This document shows positions 26,429 to 33,475 of a stretch of DNA of 40,367 nt, one piece after another. The translations under genes and the position numbers were made by a program. The first letter of the stretch is position 1; each line of letters begins with the position of its first letter. Under the pieces are notes generated by a model, which ran no database searches, was not told the origin of the DNA, and saw nothing but the letters and a program-made list of their open reading frames with translations. Where the stretch lies: the NCBI GenBank assembly GCA_964510345.1, contig CAZEBB010000014.1, forward strand, positions 1 through 40,367, given 5' to 3'. The stretch comes from JAAYQA01 sp964510345. GTDB taxonomy: Bacteria; Bacillota; Clostridia; Tissierellales; Peptoniphilaceae.

Positions 26429-27540
26429 AAAAAATCGGATTACTGGTCAATCCTATCGCAGGGATGGGAGGCAAAGTCGGCCTCAAAGGAACCGACGGCA
26501 AAGATACGGTAGAAAAAGCCCGCGCACTGGGTGCCGTACCGGAGTCACCGCTCAAAGCGTTACGTGCATTAGAAGTTATCGCAGAGATCAAAGATCAGTT
26601 TACACTGATCACGCTACCGGGCGAAATGGGAGAAAAAGAGGCGGTTGACGCCGGGCTTGATGCAAAAGTGCTCGATATTCCGATCACCGGCACGGCCGAA
26701 GACACCAAAGAAGGGGCAAAAGCCTTAGTCGCTGAAGGAATCGAAGCGCTGCTGTTTGCCGGCGGCGACGGCACGGCACGCAATGTGGCCGAGGTTCTCG
26801 GCGAGAGCATTCCCGTCATCGGAATCCCGGCGGGGGTCAAGATCCACTCCGCGGTATACGCGACCAGCCCGACCAATGCGGGGAAAGTCGTGGTGCACTT
26901 TATCCAAGACGAGCCGGCGATGCACGCCGCCGAAGTCATGGATATCGACGAAGAGGCGTTCCGCGACGGACGCCTATCCGCGAAGCTGTACGGCATGATG
27001 ACCGTACTCGTTGAGCCGAAACTTATGCAGTCCTCCAAGAACTCGTCCTCGGGTTCCGATGAAGACGCGCTGATGGGCATGGCAAAGTATGTGGCGGAAG
27101 AAATGAAAGACGACACCGCCTATATTATCGGATCCGGCTCGACGACCCGAGAAGTGTTGAAAGCGCTGGAACTTGAAGGGACCTTGCTGGGACAAGATGT
27201 CGTGCAGGCAGGACAACTGATCGCGAAAGACGCCACGGAACAACAAATCTTGGAAGCGATCGAAGGTAAGACGGCCAAGATCATCATTTCGCCGATCGGA
27301 GGCCAAGGCTATCTGTTCGGACGCGGCAACCAGCAAATCTCACCGGCCGTGATTCGTCAGGTGGGCAAGAAAAATATCATCGTCATCTCGACACCGCAAA
27401 AGCTCGACGGGCTTGGAGATAAGCCGCTTCTGGCCGATACCGGTGACGCCGCTCTGGATGAAGAGCTGAAAGGCTATTTCAAAGTCATCGTCGCTTACGG
27501 CGAAATGCAGATGAAACGCTGCGGGTACGAAGAAGACTAG
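26425..27540 (+). CDS. ATP-NAD kinase-like protein (COG3199 type)
   Basis: A 371-residue protein with an N-terminal kinase fold like NAD kinase: KKIGLLVNPIAGMGGKVGLKG at the start and LLFAGGDGTARNVAEVLGE near residue 109, where GGDGT is the nucleotide-binding motif of NAD and lipid kinases. This longer form with the GMGG(K)VGLKGTDG segment corresponds to the COG3199/AcoX-like group, whose substrate is not firmly known; NAD or a sugar-like molecule is possible. It overlaps truA by 4 nt and is probably co-transcribed with it. GGAGGTAAGGA is the ribosome binding site. A terminator follows. Confidence 0.75.
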   Translation: MKKIGLLVNPIAGMGGKVGLKGTDGKDTVEKARALGAVPESPLKALRALEVIAEIKDQFTLITLPGEMGEKEAVDAGLDAKVLDIPITGTAEDTKEGAKALVAEGIEALLFAGGDGTARNVAEVLGESIPVIGIPAGVKIHSAVYATSPTNAGKVVVHFIQDEPAMHAAEVMDIDEEAFRDGRLSAKLYGMMTVLVEPKLMQSSKNSSSGSDEDALMGMAKYVAEEMKDDTAYIIGSGSTTREVLKALELEGTLLGQDVVQAGQLIAKDATEQQILEAIEGKTAKIIISPIGGQGYLFGRGNQQISPAVIRQVGKKNIIVISTPQKLDGLGDKPLLADTGDAALDEELKGYFKVIVAYGEMQMKRCGYEED

Positions 27541-27545
27541 AAGAT

Positions 27546-27583
27546 AAAAAGTCCTATGCCAAAGGTTCGGTGTAGGACTTTTT
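27546..27583 (+). terminator. Terminator after the ATP-NAD kinase-like gene
   Basis: AAAAAGTCCTA and TAGGACTTTTT form an 11-bp inverted repeat with a small additional stem inside, ending in a T run. The A run on the other side makes it possibly bidirectional. Confidence 0.85.
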
Positions 27584-27617
27584 GACATTGTACAAATAAA
27601 TGCAAAAAGGAGACGAC

Positions 27618-28616
27618 ATGAGGAGAGTCGCTATCTTCGGTGGGACGGGGCTGTTGGGGCAGCATACGGCAAGAGCCTTGGTCGGTAAAGGGTATGACGT
27701 GACTCTGATCGCAAGAAACCGCCCCGAGAACCTCTTAGCCGGTCTTGAAGCGGTCCAATGGATGCAAATGGACGCTTGGGGTACCGATCGTGATGAGCTG
27801 ACAGAAAAACTGCAGGGGCATGACGGCGTCGTGTATGCACTCGGGCCGGATGATCGCGTGATCCACGCGAAGCCGGCGGATGCCTACTTTCAAACCATGC
27901 TGGTCGATCAAACCGAGCGGATATTGCAATCGTGCAAGGCCGCCGGCATCAAAAAGGCCTGTGTCTGCGGATCGTACTTTTCCACGTGGGACCGAATGCA
28001 TCCCGAGCTCGGGTTTTCATCTCGCCATGTCTATGTGAAGGCGCGAAACGACCAAGCGAGGCGCGCGATCGAATGCGGAGGCGGGCAGCAAGAGGGGGGC
28101 ATGGATGTTTCGATTCTGGAGATCCCCTATGTGTTCGGAACCATTCCCGGGCAGATTCCGATGTGGAGAGACTGGCTCTTTGAAAGGCTAAGAAAAATGC
28201 CCGTCATCTTTTATCCGAAGGGCGGGTCCAGCGTCGTAACGGCGGAACAAGTGGGGCAAGCCGCCGCCGGTGTCATCAACCGAGGGGTTCACGGCAAGTG
28301 TTATCCGCTCGCCGACCTCCACTTGACATGGCGGGCACTCTTGCAGTTGATCCTTCCCGAGATGGGGAAGGCGCCGCAGGTTTTCACTGTGCCGCGCGGT
28401 CTCGCAGAACCGATCGCCAAGAAGATGGGCCGTCAGATCGCCGCGCAAGGAAAAGAATCCGGGATCGACCCGGCCTATTTGATGCAAGACATTATGTACC
28501 GAGAGATATTTGTCCGCGCAGAGAGTTCGTTGGAAGAACTGAGCGTACCCCGAGGCGGAGTTGAAGACGCCATCCGAGAGACGGTACGCCGGGCGTATGA
28601 GAAACCGAAACGATAA
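27618..28616 (+). CDS. NAD(P)-dependent epimerase/dehydratase (atypical SDR)
   Basis: A 332-residue Rossmann-fold protein with GGTGLLG near residues 8-14 (GxxGxxG), then GYDVTLIARN typical of the second strand that selects the cofactor. Later parts resemble extended or atypical SDRs of the NmrA/epimerase type (VYALGPDD, YVKARNDQARRAI with a YxxxK-like Y-V-K-A near residue 144). The substrate is unknown. The ATG at 27618 has AAAAGGAG 7 nt upstream; the ATG at 27600 has none. The gene stands alone between two terminators, convergent with the acetyltransferase gene. Confidence 0.75.
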   Translation: MRRVAIFGGTGLLGQHTARALVGKGYDVTLIARNRPENLLAGLEAVQWMQMDAWGTDRDELTEKLQGHDGVVYALGPDDRVIHAKPADAYFQTMLVDQTERILQSCKAAGIKKACVCGSYFSTWDRMHPELGFSSRHVYVKARNDQARRAIECGGGQQEGGMDVSILEIPYVFGTIPGQIPMWRDWLFERLRKMPVIFYPKGGSSVVTAEQVGQAAAGVINRGVHGKCYPLADLHLTWRALLQLILPEMGKAPQVFTVPRGLAEPIAKKMGRQIAAQGKESGIDPAYLMQDIMYREIFVRAESSLEELSVPRGGVEDAIRETVRRAYEKPKR

Positions 28617-28623
28617 TTCCGAC

Positions 28624-28660
28624 AAAAAACGCTCCGGCAGACGTTGATTCAGCCGGAGCG
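28624..28660 (-). terminator. Terminator of the GNAT gene
   Basis: On the minus strand CGCTCCGGC and GCCGGAGCG form a perfect 9-bp stem followed by TTTTTTG. It lies just past the acetyltransferase stop and may also stop the converging epimerase transcript. Confidence 0.85.
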
Positions 28661-28673
28661 GGTGTGACAATAC

Positions 28674-29258
28674 TTAATAGCGGGTTTGGATCATGGGACG
28701 GTAGGGGTCGTGAAGATCGTCAATGACGCGTTCCGTACGGGCAATCCAGATCATATGCGGCTCGCCCTTTCCCCAGAAGTCTTCAATCCGTTTGGTGGGA
28801 GTGCCGATGATTTCGGTCCAGTACGTTTGGCTGGTCTTAAAGCCTGCATCCGTACAGAAGACATGCTCTCCTTTGTTTTCCAGTTCTTGAAGGAGCGCTT
28901 GCAACAATGCGCGGCCATAGCCTTTGCCTTGTTCCTTCTGGTCAACATAAATGGATCGGACTTCGCGGATGTTCGTCGGTAACTTTAATTCCGTGTTGGT
29001 GGTCAAATAATGTTGAATGATGGCGTTGGGTCTTGCGAGTGCGGCGAAACCGATGATATTGCCGTTTTCGTAACATCCCCAGATCTCTGCGGTCTTGTCG
29101 TCCAAGAGAGCTTTTGTACCCTCCACTTCGCGCTGATAAATCTCTTCGTCAGATTTATTGTTGCGGTCTAGGAGACTTGCAAACCCCTCTGAAAAAATAC
29201 GGATAACTTCGGGCTTGTCTTGCTCAGCCAGTGGACGGTAATTCTTTTTCTCAACCAT
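28674..29258 (-). CDS. GNAT family N-acetyltransferase
   Basis: A 194-residue acetyltransferase with a GNAT core: strand VRSIYVDQKEQGKGYGRALLQALLQ near residues 107-131, in which Q-x-x-G-x-G/A (QGKGYG) binds the acetyl-CoA pyrophosphate. The N-terminal part (RPLAEQDKPEVIRIFSEGF) is the usual first strand and helix. The substrate is unknown. The start at 29258 is chosen because AAAGGAG lies 8 nt upstream; the frame is open for 38 more codons with no ribosome binding site. Monocistronic and divergent from the membrane cassette. Confidence 0.85.
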   Translation of the reverse strand: MVEKKNYRPLAEQDKPEVIRIFSEGFASLLDRNNKSDEEIYQREVEGTKALLDDKTAEIWGCYENGNIIGFAALARPNAIIQHYLTTNTELKLPTNIREVRSIYVDQKEQGKGYGRALLQALLQELENKGEHVFCTDAGFKTSQTYWTEIIGTPTKRIEDFWGKGEPHMIWIARTERVIDDLHDPYRPMIQTRY

Positions 29259-29281
29259 TGATAAACTCCTTTCTTTACGAT

Positions 29282-29293
29282 AATGGTACCATT
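29282..29293. promoter_or_regulatory. Perfect 12-bp palindrome at the GNAT promoter
   Basis: AATGGTACCATT is a perfect palindrome next to and overlapping a possible minus-strand -10 (TACAAT at 29296-29291). Its position just upstream of the GNAT gene fits an operator for a dimeric regulator, but no regulator gene is adjacent. Confidence 0.4.
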
Positions 29294-29431
29294 GTACATC
29301 ATTTAATTGGAAAAAGAAAGGGCATTTTTCAATGTTTTCAGCCTGTGAGTTGTCGATATCAAATGGAAACATTTGCTTTTCCTGTGATTTTTATTTGTGT
29401 TTCATAATGGAATATGTATGATGGAATAGCG

Positions 29432-29437
29432 TATAAT
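29432..29437 (+). promoter_or_regulatory. -10 element for the membrane cassette
   Basis: A perfect TATAAT 46 nt upstream of the ATG at 29483. No good -35 is seen at the right distance, so the promoter may need an activator. The rest of the 224-nt divergent region (29259-29482) is AT-rich with no further clear sites. Confidence 0.5.
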
Positions 29438-29482
29438 GATGTCATTACGGAAAACTTGAACTAAAGAAACGGAGGATGTGGC

Positions 29483-29695
29483 ATGAATCGGAAGATCTTC
29501 CCGCGCAATGTAGCGAGAGTGCTCGGACTGTTGGCCTTTATCGCGACAGGTGGGGGTTTACTTATTTCGACTGCGTTGAACGGGGAAAACTTTTACAAAA
29601 CGGAAATACTACTCATTTTTGGAGGACTGTTTGCGATCAGTTTAATCGACCATTTTACAACGCTGATTCGGAGAGATGACGATGAAAGTAAATAA
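29483..29695 (+). CDS. Small two-helix membrane protein of unknown function
   Basis: A 70-residue protein with two hydrophobic segments at about residues 13-30 and 40-60 and a charged C-terminal tail (RRDDDESK). No family recognised. CGGAGGATG lies 7-8 nt upstream of the ATG. First gene of a tight five-gene cassette: it overlaps the next gene by 14 nt. Its conservation with the cassette would show whether it is a real partner of the paralogous membrane proteins. Confidence 0.65.
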   Translation: MNRKIFPRNVARVLGLLAFIATGGGLLISTALNGENFYKTEILLIFGGLFAISLIDHFTTLIRRDDDESK

Positions 29696-30041
29696 AAAAC
29701 ATTTGCAGACGATGGTCTGCGCATTTGTCGGCGTAACGACCACATGGTTGATCAACCACCGGTTGGGATACGGCGCGATCGTCGCCAATGGTCTCGTCGG
29801 GGTTTTGGCCGCCGCATTTTTGCCCAATCATCTTGCTGGGATTGTTTACACCTCGTCATTTGTCGGAATGAGTTCGTTGGCGGTCATCCCGTCTCTCCCC
29901 GTGGCGGTACTGGCCAGTGTGATCGTAGGCGTCATCTTGATCTCGACGGGTGAAATCTACGCGGGGATCGGTGGAAAAGGCGGAACTACAGCGGCGCTGT
30001 CTACCTTAATAACGAGAGCTGTTGTGCGTTTCTTCGGATAG
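29682..30041 (+). CDS. Multi-helix membrane protein, cassette paralogue 1
   Basis: A 119-residue protein with about four hydrophobic segments. The C-terminal half contains YAGIGGKGGTTAALSTL (near residues 89-105), and the middle SSFVGMSS. The same pattern recurs in the next gene: KGAVIGSAI and YVGVGGRLGTIAAIS there match YGAIVANGL and this motif. I recognise no named family; a threonine-exporter-like fold was considered but its typical proline-glycine motif is absent. Start at 29682 because GGAG is 8 nt upstream; an ATG at 29676 is too close to it. Overlaps the previous gene. Confidence 0.65.
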   Translation: MKVNKKHLQTMVCAFVGVTTTWLINHRLGYGAIVANGLVGVLAAAFLPNHLAGIVYTSSFVGMSSLAVIPSLPVAVLASVIVGVILISTGEIYAGIGGKGGTTAALSTLITRAVVRFFG

Positions 30042-30050
30042 GAGGATGTC

Positions 30051-30431
30051 ATGGAAGAAATTATTATCTTAATCGTATCCGTCGCCGCGGGGATGGCGAC
30101 CTATACAGTCTCCAATATCATCAAAAAGGGAGCGGTGATCGGATCTGCGATTATCACCTTAGCCGCAGGACTTCTTTTGCCCCCGCTGTTTCCCACGATG
30201 GGAGCCGCCATGGCGACGGCAGCCGCCTGTGCTTCATACGCCGGCATGATCTCTGTAGAGAACGCGTTGAATGTACTGGAGATGGCTGTGATCTCCTTAA
30301 TGACCGGTATCCTGTTTATCACCGTGACCAGCGCATATGTCGGGGTCGGGGGGAGGTTGGGGACGATCGCCGCGATCTCTTGTTTCGCCTGGCTGGGATT
30401 TAAGAAGATCTTCGTCGGGATCGACGAATAG
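30051..30431 (+). CDS. Multi-helix membrane protein, cassette paralogue 2
   Basis: A 126-residue membrane protein with about four hydrophobic segments, similar over its length to its upstream neighbour: KGAVIGSAIITLAAGLLLPP versus YGAIVANGLVGVLAAAFLP, SYAGM versus SFVGM, and YVGVGGRLGTIAAIS versus YAGIGGKGGTTAALS. The shared motif is Y-[AV]-G-[IV]-G-G-[KR]-x-G-T-x-A-A. The two probably form a heteromeric complex, an inference from the tandem pairing. AGGAGGATGTC is upstream. Function unknown. Confidence 0.7.
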   Translation: MEEIIILIVSVAAGMATYTVSNIIKKGAVIGSAIITLAAGLLLPPLFPTMGAAMATAAACASYAGMISVENALNVLEMAVISLMTGILFITVTSAYVGVGGRLGTIAAISCFAWLGFKKIFVGIDE

Positions 30432-30450
30432 ATTGTGGGAGGATATGAGA

Positions 30451-31170
30451 ATGAAAGGTATTACGACAAAACGAATTGCATACCTCGGCATGATTGCGCT
30501 TCTCTTGAGCCTGATCGTCGGTTTAATCGGTTTCTCCAACACGACGAGAGAGGTGGAGCGCATGAAAGAACAGTTACTGAAACGCCACGTGGAGAACAAT
30601 ATCCACTTGACCATGAAATACATGCGTAACGCCTATGGCACTCTGACGCAAGGCAAAGGAACGCTGCTCGACGAGAACGGAGAGAGCATCGAAGGCCGTA
30701 ACTTTTTCGTCGACTCGATTCTAGAAGACTTGGGTGATAAATCGACGATCTTCGTCAAGGAAAAGGATGACTTTCGAAGAATCTCGACAAATATCATGTT
30801 CAGCGCCGAAGAAAGAGCTACCTCTACTTATTTGGGAAAAACACACAATGCTTACAAGACCGTCATGGACGGCAACCTGTATATCGGAGAAGCGGATATA
30901 CTGGGCGTACCCTACTATACAGCATATGATCCGATCAAAGATGTCAACGACAATGTGATCGGTTTGCTCTTCGTAGGCACCCCCACAGAAGAGCTTGACA
31001 ATATCGTCAACTTGCACGATGAGCAGATGGATCGGATCAATATTCTCATCGTCGTCTTGCGTGCAATTTCGCTCGGCGCACTGATCCTCCTCGTCAGTGC
31101 CTCGCTCATCCGACCCAAGACGACCCAACCGGAGGGCGAAAAACAAGAGCCTAATAAGGCGAAGCAATGA
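30451..31170 (+). CDS. Membrane-anchored Cache-domain sensor without output domain
   Basis: A 239-residue protein: membrane helix about 9-29, extracellular domain about 30-194, second helix about 195-220, then only a short charged tail (about 20 residues). The extracellular part resembles Cache domains of chemoreceptors and kinases (STIFVKEKDDFRRISTN near 100, then GKTHNAYKTVMDGNLYIGEADILGVPYY and DNVIGLLFVGTP). Usually HAMP plus a signalling or kinase domain follows; none is present. It may sense a ligand for the adjacent MFS transporter. ATG at 30451 has GGGAGG 8 nt upstream. Overlaps the MFS gene by 4 nt. Confidence 0.75.
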   Translation: MKGITTKRIAYLGMIALLLSLIVGLIGFSNTTREVERMKEQLLKRHVENNIHLTMKYMRNAYGTLTQGKGTLLDENGESIEGRNFFVDSILEDLGDKSTIFVKEKDDFRRISTNIMFSAEERATSTYLGKTHNAYKTVMDGNLYIGEADILGVPYYTAYDPIKDVNDNVIGLLFVGTPTEELDNIVNLHDEQMDRINILIVVLRAISLGALILLVSASLIRPKTTQPEGEKQEPNKAKQ

Positions 31171-32339
31171 AAATCACCGAAAATCGGGAAGCCCTTTGGA
31201 CACGGCCGTTTGTGACGATCACTCTCGTCAATCTGTTGCTGTTCTTCGGCTTCCAACTCCTGATCCCCACGCTGCCGGTGTATGTAAAGAGCCTCGGCGC
31301 GGGGGATCATGTCATCGGATGGGTGAACGGGATCTTCACGATCTCCGCTCTGATCATTCGTCCGTTCTCCGGTATCGCACTTGATCGCTTCGGAAGAAAG
31401 TGGATCTTTCTCGCAGGTCTGCTTCTCTTTGTCGTCGTTACGGCAATGTACAGCTTTCTACCCACTGTGGCGATGCTCCTCATCTTTCGCTTTATTCACG
31501 GCTTCGGCTGGGGAGCAGCGAGTACGGGGTCCAATACCGTCGCCTCCGACACGATCCCGAAATCTCGCTTCGGCGAGGGAATCGGCTTTTTCACACTCGC
31601 GAGCAATGTCGCCATGGCGGTTGCGCCGGCTGTGGGAATTTACATGCTGGCGGAATACAGTTTCCAGCGCCTGACCTTTCTTTCCGCCGGTCTGGTTCTC
31701 TTGAGCTTCCTACTGGCCCTTGTCTTTCCCTATCAGAAGCGAGAAAAATCGGCAGCCCCAAAAGAAAGAAAAGCGCTGTTTGAACGATCGTCTCTTCGAG
31801 CAGCGGTCGTCATGTTCTTTGTCACCGTTACATATGGCGCGATCAACAGCTTTATCGCGCTGTATGCCGCAGAACGCGGCATCACAAACATCGGCATCTT
31901 CTTCAGCGTCATGGCCGTTGTGATGCTCGTCTCCCGACCCGTCTTCGGCAAATTAGTGGACCGTTACGGCTTCAGCGTCGCGGTACTCCCCGGTTTGATC
32001 CTTACGATCATCGCCATCGCACGTCTCTCCTTGGCGACCCAACTAAACGACTTTCTGATGGTAGCGCTCAGCTATGGGATCGGCTTCGGAGCCCTCCAGT
32101 CGAGCCTACAGGCGATGGCCGTCGTGCATGCGCCGAAACATCGGCTCGGCGTTGCCAACTCGACATTCTACTTCGGGTTTGATAGCGGCATCGGCTTCGG
32201 TTCGATCCTCCTCGGAATGCTGGCATCAAATGTCGGTTACAGCCGGATGTATCGCTGGTCGATCCTTTTCATTGTGATCGCCTTTGTCGTATATGTGATG
32301 TCGGGGAAGAAAGGTGTCAAAAGCGAACTAAATGCTTGA
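31167..32339 (+). CDS. Major facilitator superfamily transporter
   Basis: A 390-residue, twelve-helix MFS protein of the drug:H+ antiporter kind by size. The loop 2-3 motif GIALDRFGRKWIF (near residues 68-80) has the D-R-x-G-R-K signature, and KLVDRYGFSVAVLPG repeats it in the second half. The substrate cannot be predicted. The start overlaps the stop of the Cache gene by 4 nt (ATGA), so the two are coupled. Last gene of the cassette. The 122-nt gap after it contains the rplM promoter and leader. Confidence 0.85.
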   Translation: MKITENREALWTRPFVTITLVNLLLFFGFQLLIPTLPVYVKSLGAGDHVIGWVNGIFTISALIIRPFSGIALDRFGRKWIFLAGLLLFVVVTAMYSFLPTVAMLLIFRFIHGFGWGAASTGSNTVASDTIPKSRFGEGIGFFTLASNVAMAVAPAVGIYMLAEYSFQRLTFLSAGLVLLSFLLALVFPYQKREKSAAPKERKALFERSSLRAAVVMFFVTVTYGAINSFIALYAAERGITNIGIFFSVMAVVMLVSRPVFGKLVDRYGFSVAVLPGLILTIIAIARLSLATQLNDFLMVALSYGIGFGALQSSLQAMAVVHAPKHRLGVANSTFYFGFDSGIGFGSILLGMLASNVGYSRMYRWSILFIVIAFVVYVMSGKKGVKSELNA

Positions 32340-32355
32340 AAACGTCGCATTGCGC

Positions 32356-32384
32356 TTGACATCGGGCGAAGTTTTCCATATACT
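32356..32384 (+). promoter_or_regulatory. rplM: Sigma-A promoter of rplM-rpsI
   Basis: TTGACA (32356-32361) and TATACT (32379-32384) are separated by 17 nt. Transcription would start near 32391. Confidence 0.9.
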
Positions 32385-32390
32385 AATGGG

Positions 32391-32461
32391 AGTGTTTTGA
32401 AGGCCCCGGAACTGGAGAAACACCACAATCCCAAAAATTCAATCAACTGACGGAGGATACG
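32391..32461 (+). promoter_or_regulatory. rplM leader, L13-type candidate
   Basis: GTGTTT (32392-32397) pairs with AAACAC (32418-32423) around a GC-rich internal part with GGCCCCGG, right at the predicted start of the transcript. Autoregulatory L13 leaders of this size are known in Firmicutes. I cannot verify that this matches the known consensus. Confidence 0.5.
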
Positions 32462-32890
32462 ATGAAGAGTTATACAGCACGGGCGAAAGACATCACCCGC
32501 AATTGGCTGCTCATCGATGCAGAAGGCAAATCTCTCGGTCGCGTGGCTACGGAAGTCGCAACCTTGTTGCGGGGCAAACATAAACCCATCTTCACACCAA
32601 CCATCGATACCGGAGACTATGTCATCGTCATCAATGCAGAAAAAGTAAAACTGACGGGTAATAAAAGAGCACAAAAGCTGCACCGCTATCACACCGGATA
32701 CCCGGGTGGACTGAAATCCATTCCGTATACCCGCATGATGGCTGAAAAACCCGAGAGAGTCATGGAACTCGCCGTGAAAGGCATGCTTCCCAAAGGACCG
32801 CTCGGACGCCAAATGTTCAAGAAACTGCGCGTGTACAAAGGCGCCGATCACGGACACGAAGCACAACAACCCGTATTGCACGAATTCTAA
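32462..32890 (+). CDS. rplM: 50S ribosomal protein L13
   Basis: A 142-residue L13 with KDITRNWLLIDAEGKSLGRVAT near the start, HKPIFTPTIDTGDYVIVINAEK and the C-terminal LPKGPLGRQMFKKLRVY(K)GADHGHEAQQP. L13 is one of the earliest proteins in 50S assembly and controls its own operon in E. coli. CGGAGGATAC is upstream of the ATG. Forms an operon with rpsI 11 nt downstream. In many Firmicutes this pair is directly behind truA. Confidence 0.98.
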   Translation: MKSYTARAKDITRNWLLIDAEGKSLGRVATEVATLLRGKHKPIFTPTIDTGDYVIVINAEKVKLTGNKRAQKLHRYHTGYPGGLKSIPYTRMMAEKPERVMELAVKGMLPKGPLGRQMFKKLRVYKGADHGHEAQQPVLHEF

Positions 32891-32901
32891 GAGGAGGAAA
32901 C

Positions 32902-33291
32902 ATGGCACAAAAATATATTGGCACCGGTCGCCGTAAGACCTCCGTGGCTCGTGTCTACCTGGTGAGCGGAACCGGAAAATTTACCATCAATAAGAGAGAT
33001 ATCGAAGAGTACTTCGATTTTGATACACTTCGCACGATTGCGAAATCGCCGTTGATCTTGACCGAAAACGAAGGCAAATTCGACGTTTACGTCAACGTAC
33101 ACGGCGGCGGAACCACCGGACAAGCCGGTGCGATCCGTCACGGCATCGCGAGAGCACTTCTTCAGTACGACGAAGAAATGCGCCCTTCCCTGAAGAGAGA
33201 AGGCTTCTTGACTCGTGACTCCCGTAAAGTCGAGCGTAAAAAATACGGTCTGAAAAAAGCTCGTAAGAGCCCGCAATTCAGCAAGCGTTAA
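32902..33291 (+). CDS. rpsI: 30S ribosomal protein S9
   Basis: A 129-residue S9 (YIGTGRRKTSVARVYLVSGTG, GQAGAIRHGIARALLQYDEE) ending KKARKSPQFSKR. The C-terminal basic tail, ending in R, contacts the P-site tRNA anticodon. AGAGGAGG lies before the ATG. A terminator follows directly. Confidence 0.98.
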   Translation: MAQKYIGTGRRKTSVARVYLVSGTGKFTINKRDIEEYFDFDTLRTIAKSPLILTENEGKFDVYVNVHGGGTTGQAGAIRHGIARALLQYDEEMRPSLKREGFLTRDSRKVERKKYGLKKARKSPQFSKR

Positions 33292-33295
33292 TCCG

Positions 33296-33320
33296 AAAAC
33301 TGCCGCAAGGCAGTTTTTTT
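33296..33320 (+). terminator. Intrinsic terminator after rpsI
   Basis: AAAACTGCC, loop GCAA, GGCAGTTTT followed by TTT. Nine-bp stem with a T run of seven, beginning 4 nt after the rpsI stop codon. Confidence 0.92.
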
Positions 33321-33365
33321 GGTGGACACAACCTCGTACAGGAAAACAGGAACTCCGCGGTTTCA

Positions 33366-33394
33366 TTGCAATTTTTCGCAAAAAAGATTATCAT
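33366..33394 (+). promoter_or_regulatory. Promoter of the argBJC genes
   Basis: TTGCAA (33366-33371) and TATCAT (33389-33394), spacer 17 nt. It lies about 80 nt before the argB start codon. Confidence 0.65.
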
Positions 33395-33409
33395 ACTAGT
33401 TACTGTGGT

Positions 33410-33438
33410 AAAGGACCTAGCGACGATTTCGGTTCTTT
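33410..33438 (+). promoter_or_regulatory. Hairpin in the argB leader
   Basis: AAAGGACC (33410-33417) can pair with GGTTCTTT (33431-33438), with one G-U pair, around a 13-nt loop. It lies just inside the predicted transcript. Regulatory use is possible but unproven; a clear ArgR box was not seen. Confidence 0.35.
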
Positions 33439-33475
33439 TATCGGGAGTATCCATCGCACAAGGAGGATTACACAT

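Noticed and set aside
29682..30431. ThrE-like threonine/serine exporter pair
   Set aside because: Size and pairing are suggestive, but the proline/glycine-rich VPG motif of that family is missing in both proteins.
32340..32461. Extra small gene between the MFS gene and rplM
   Set aside because: The stretch is fully used by a consensus promoter, leader hairpin and ribosome binding site.
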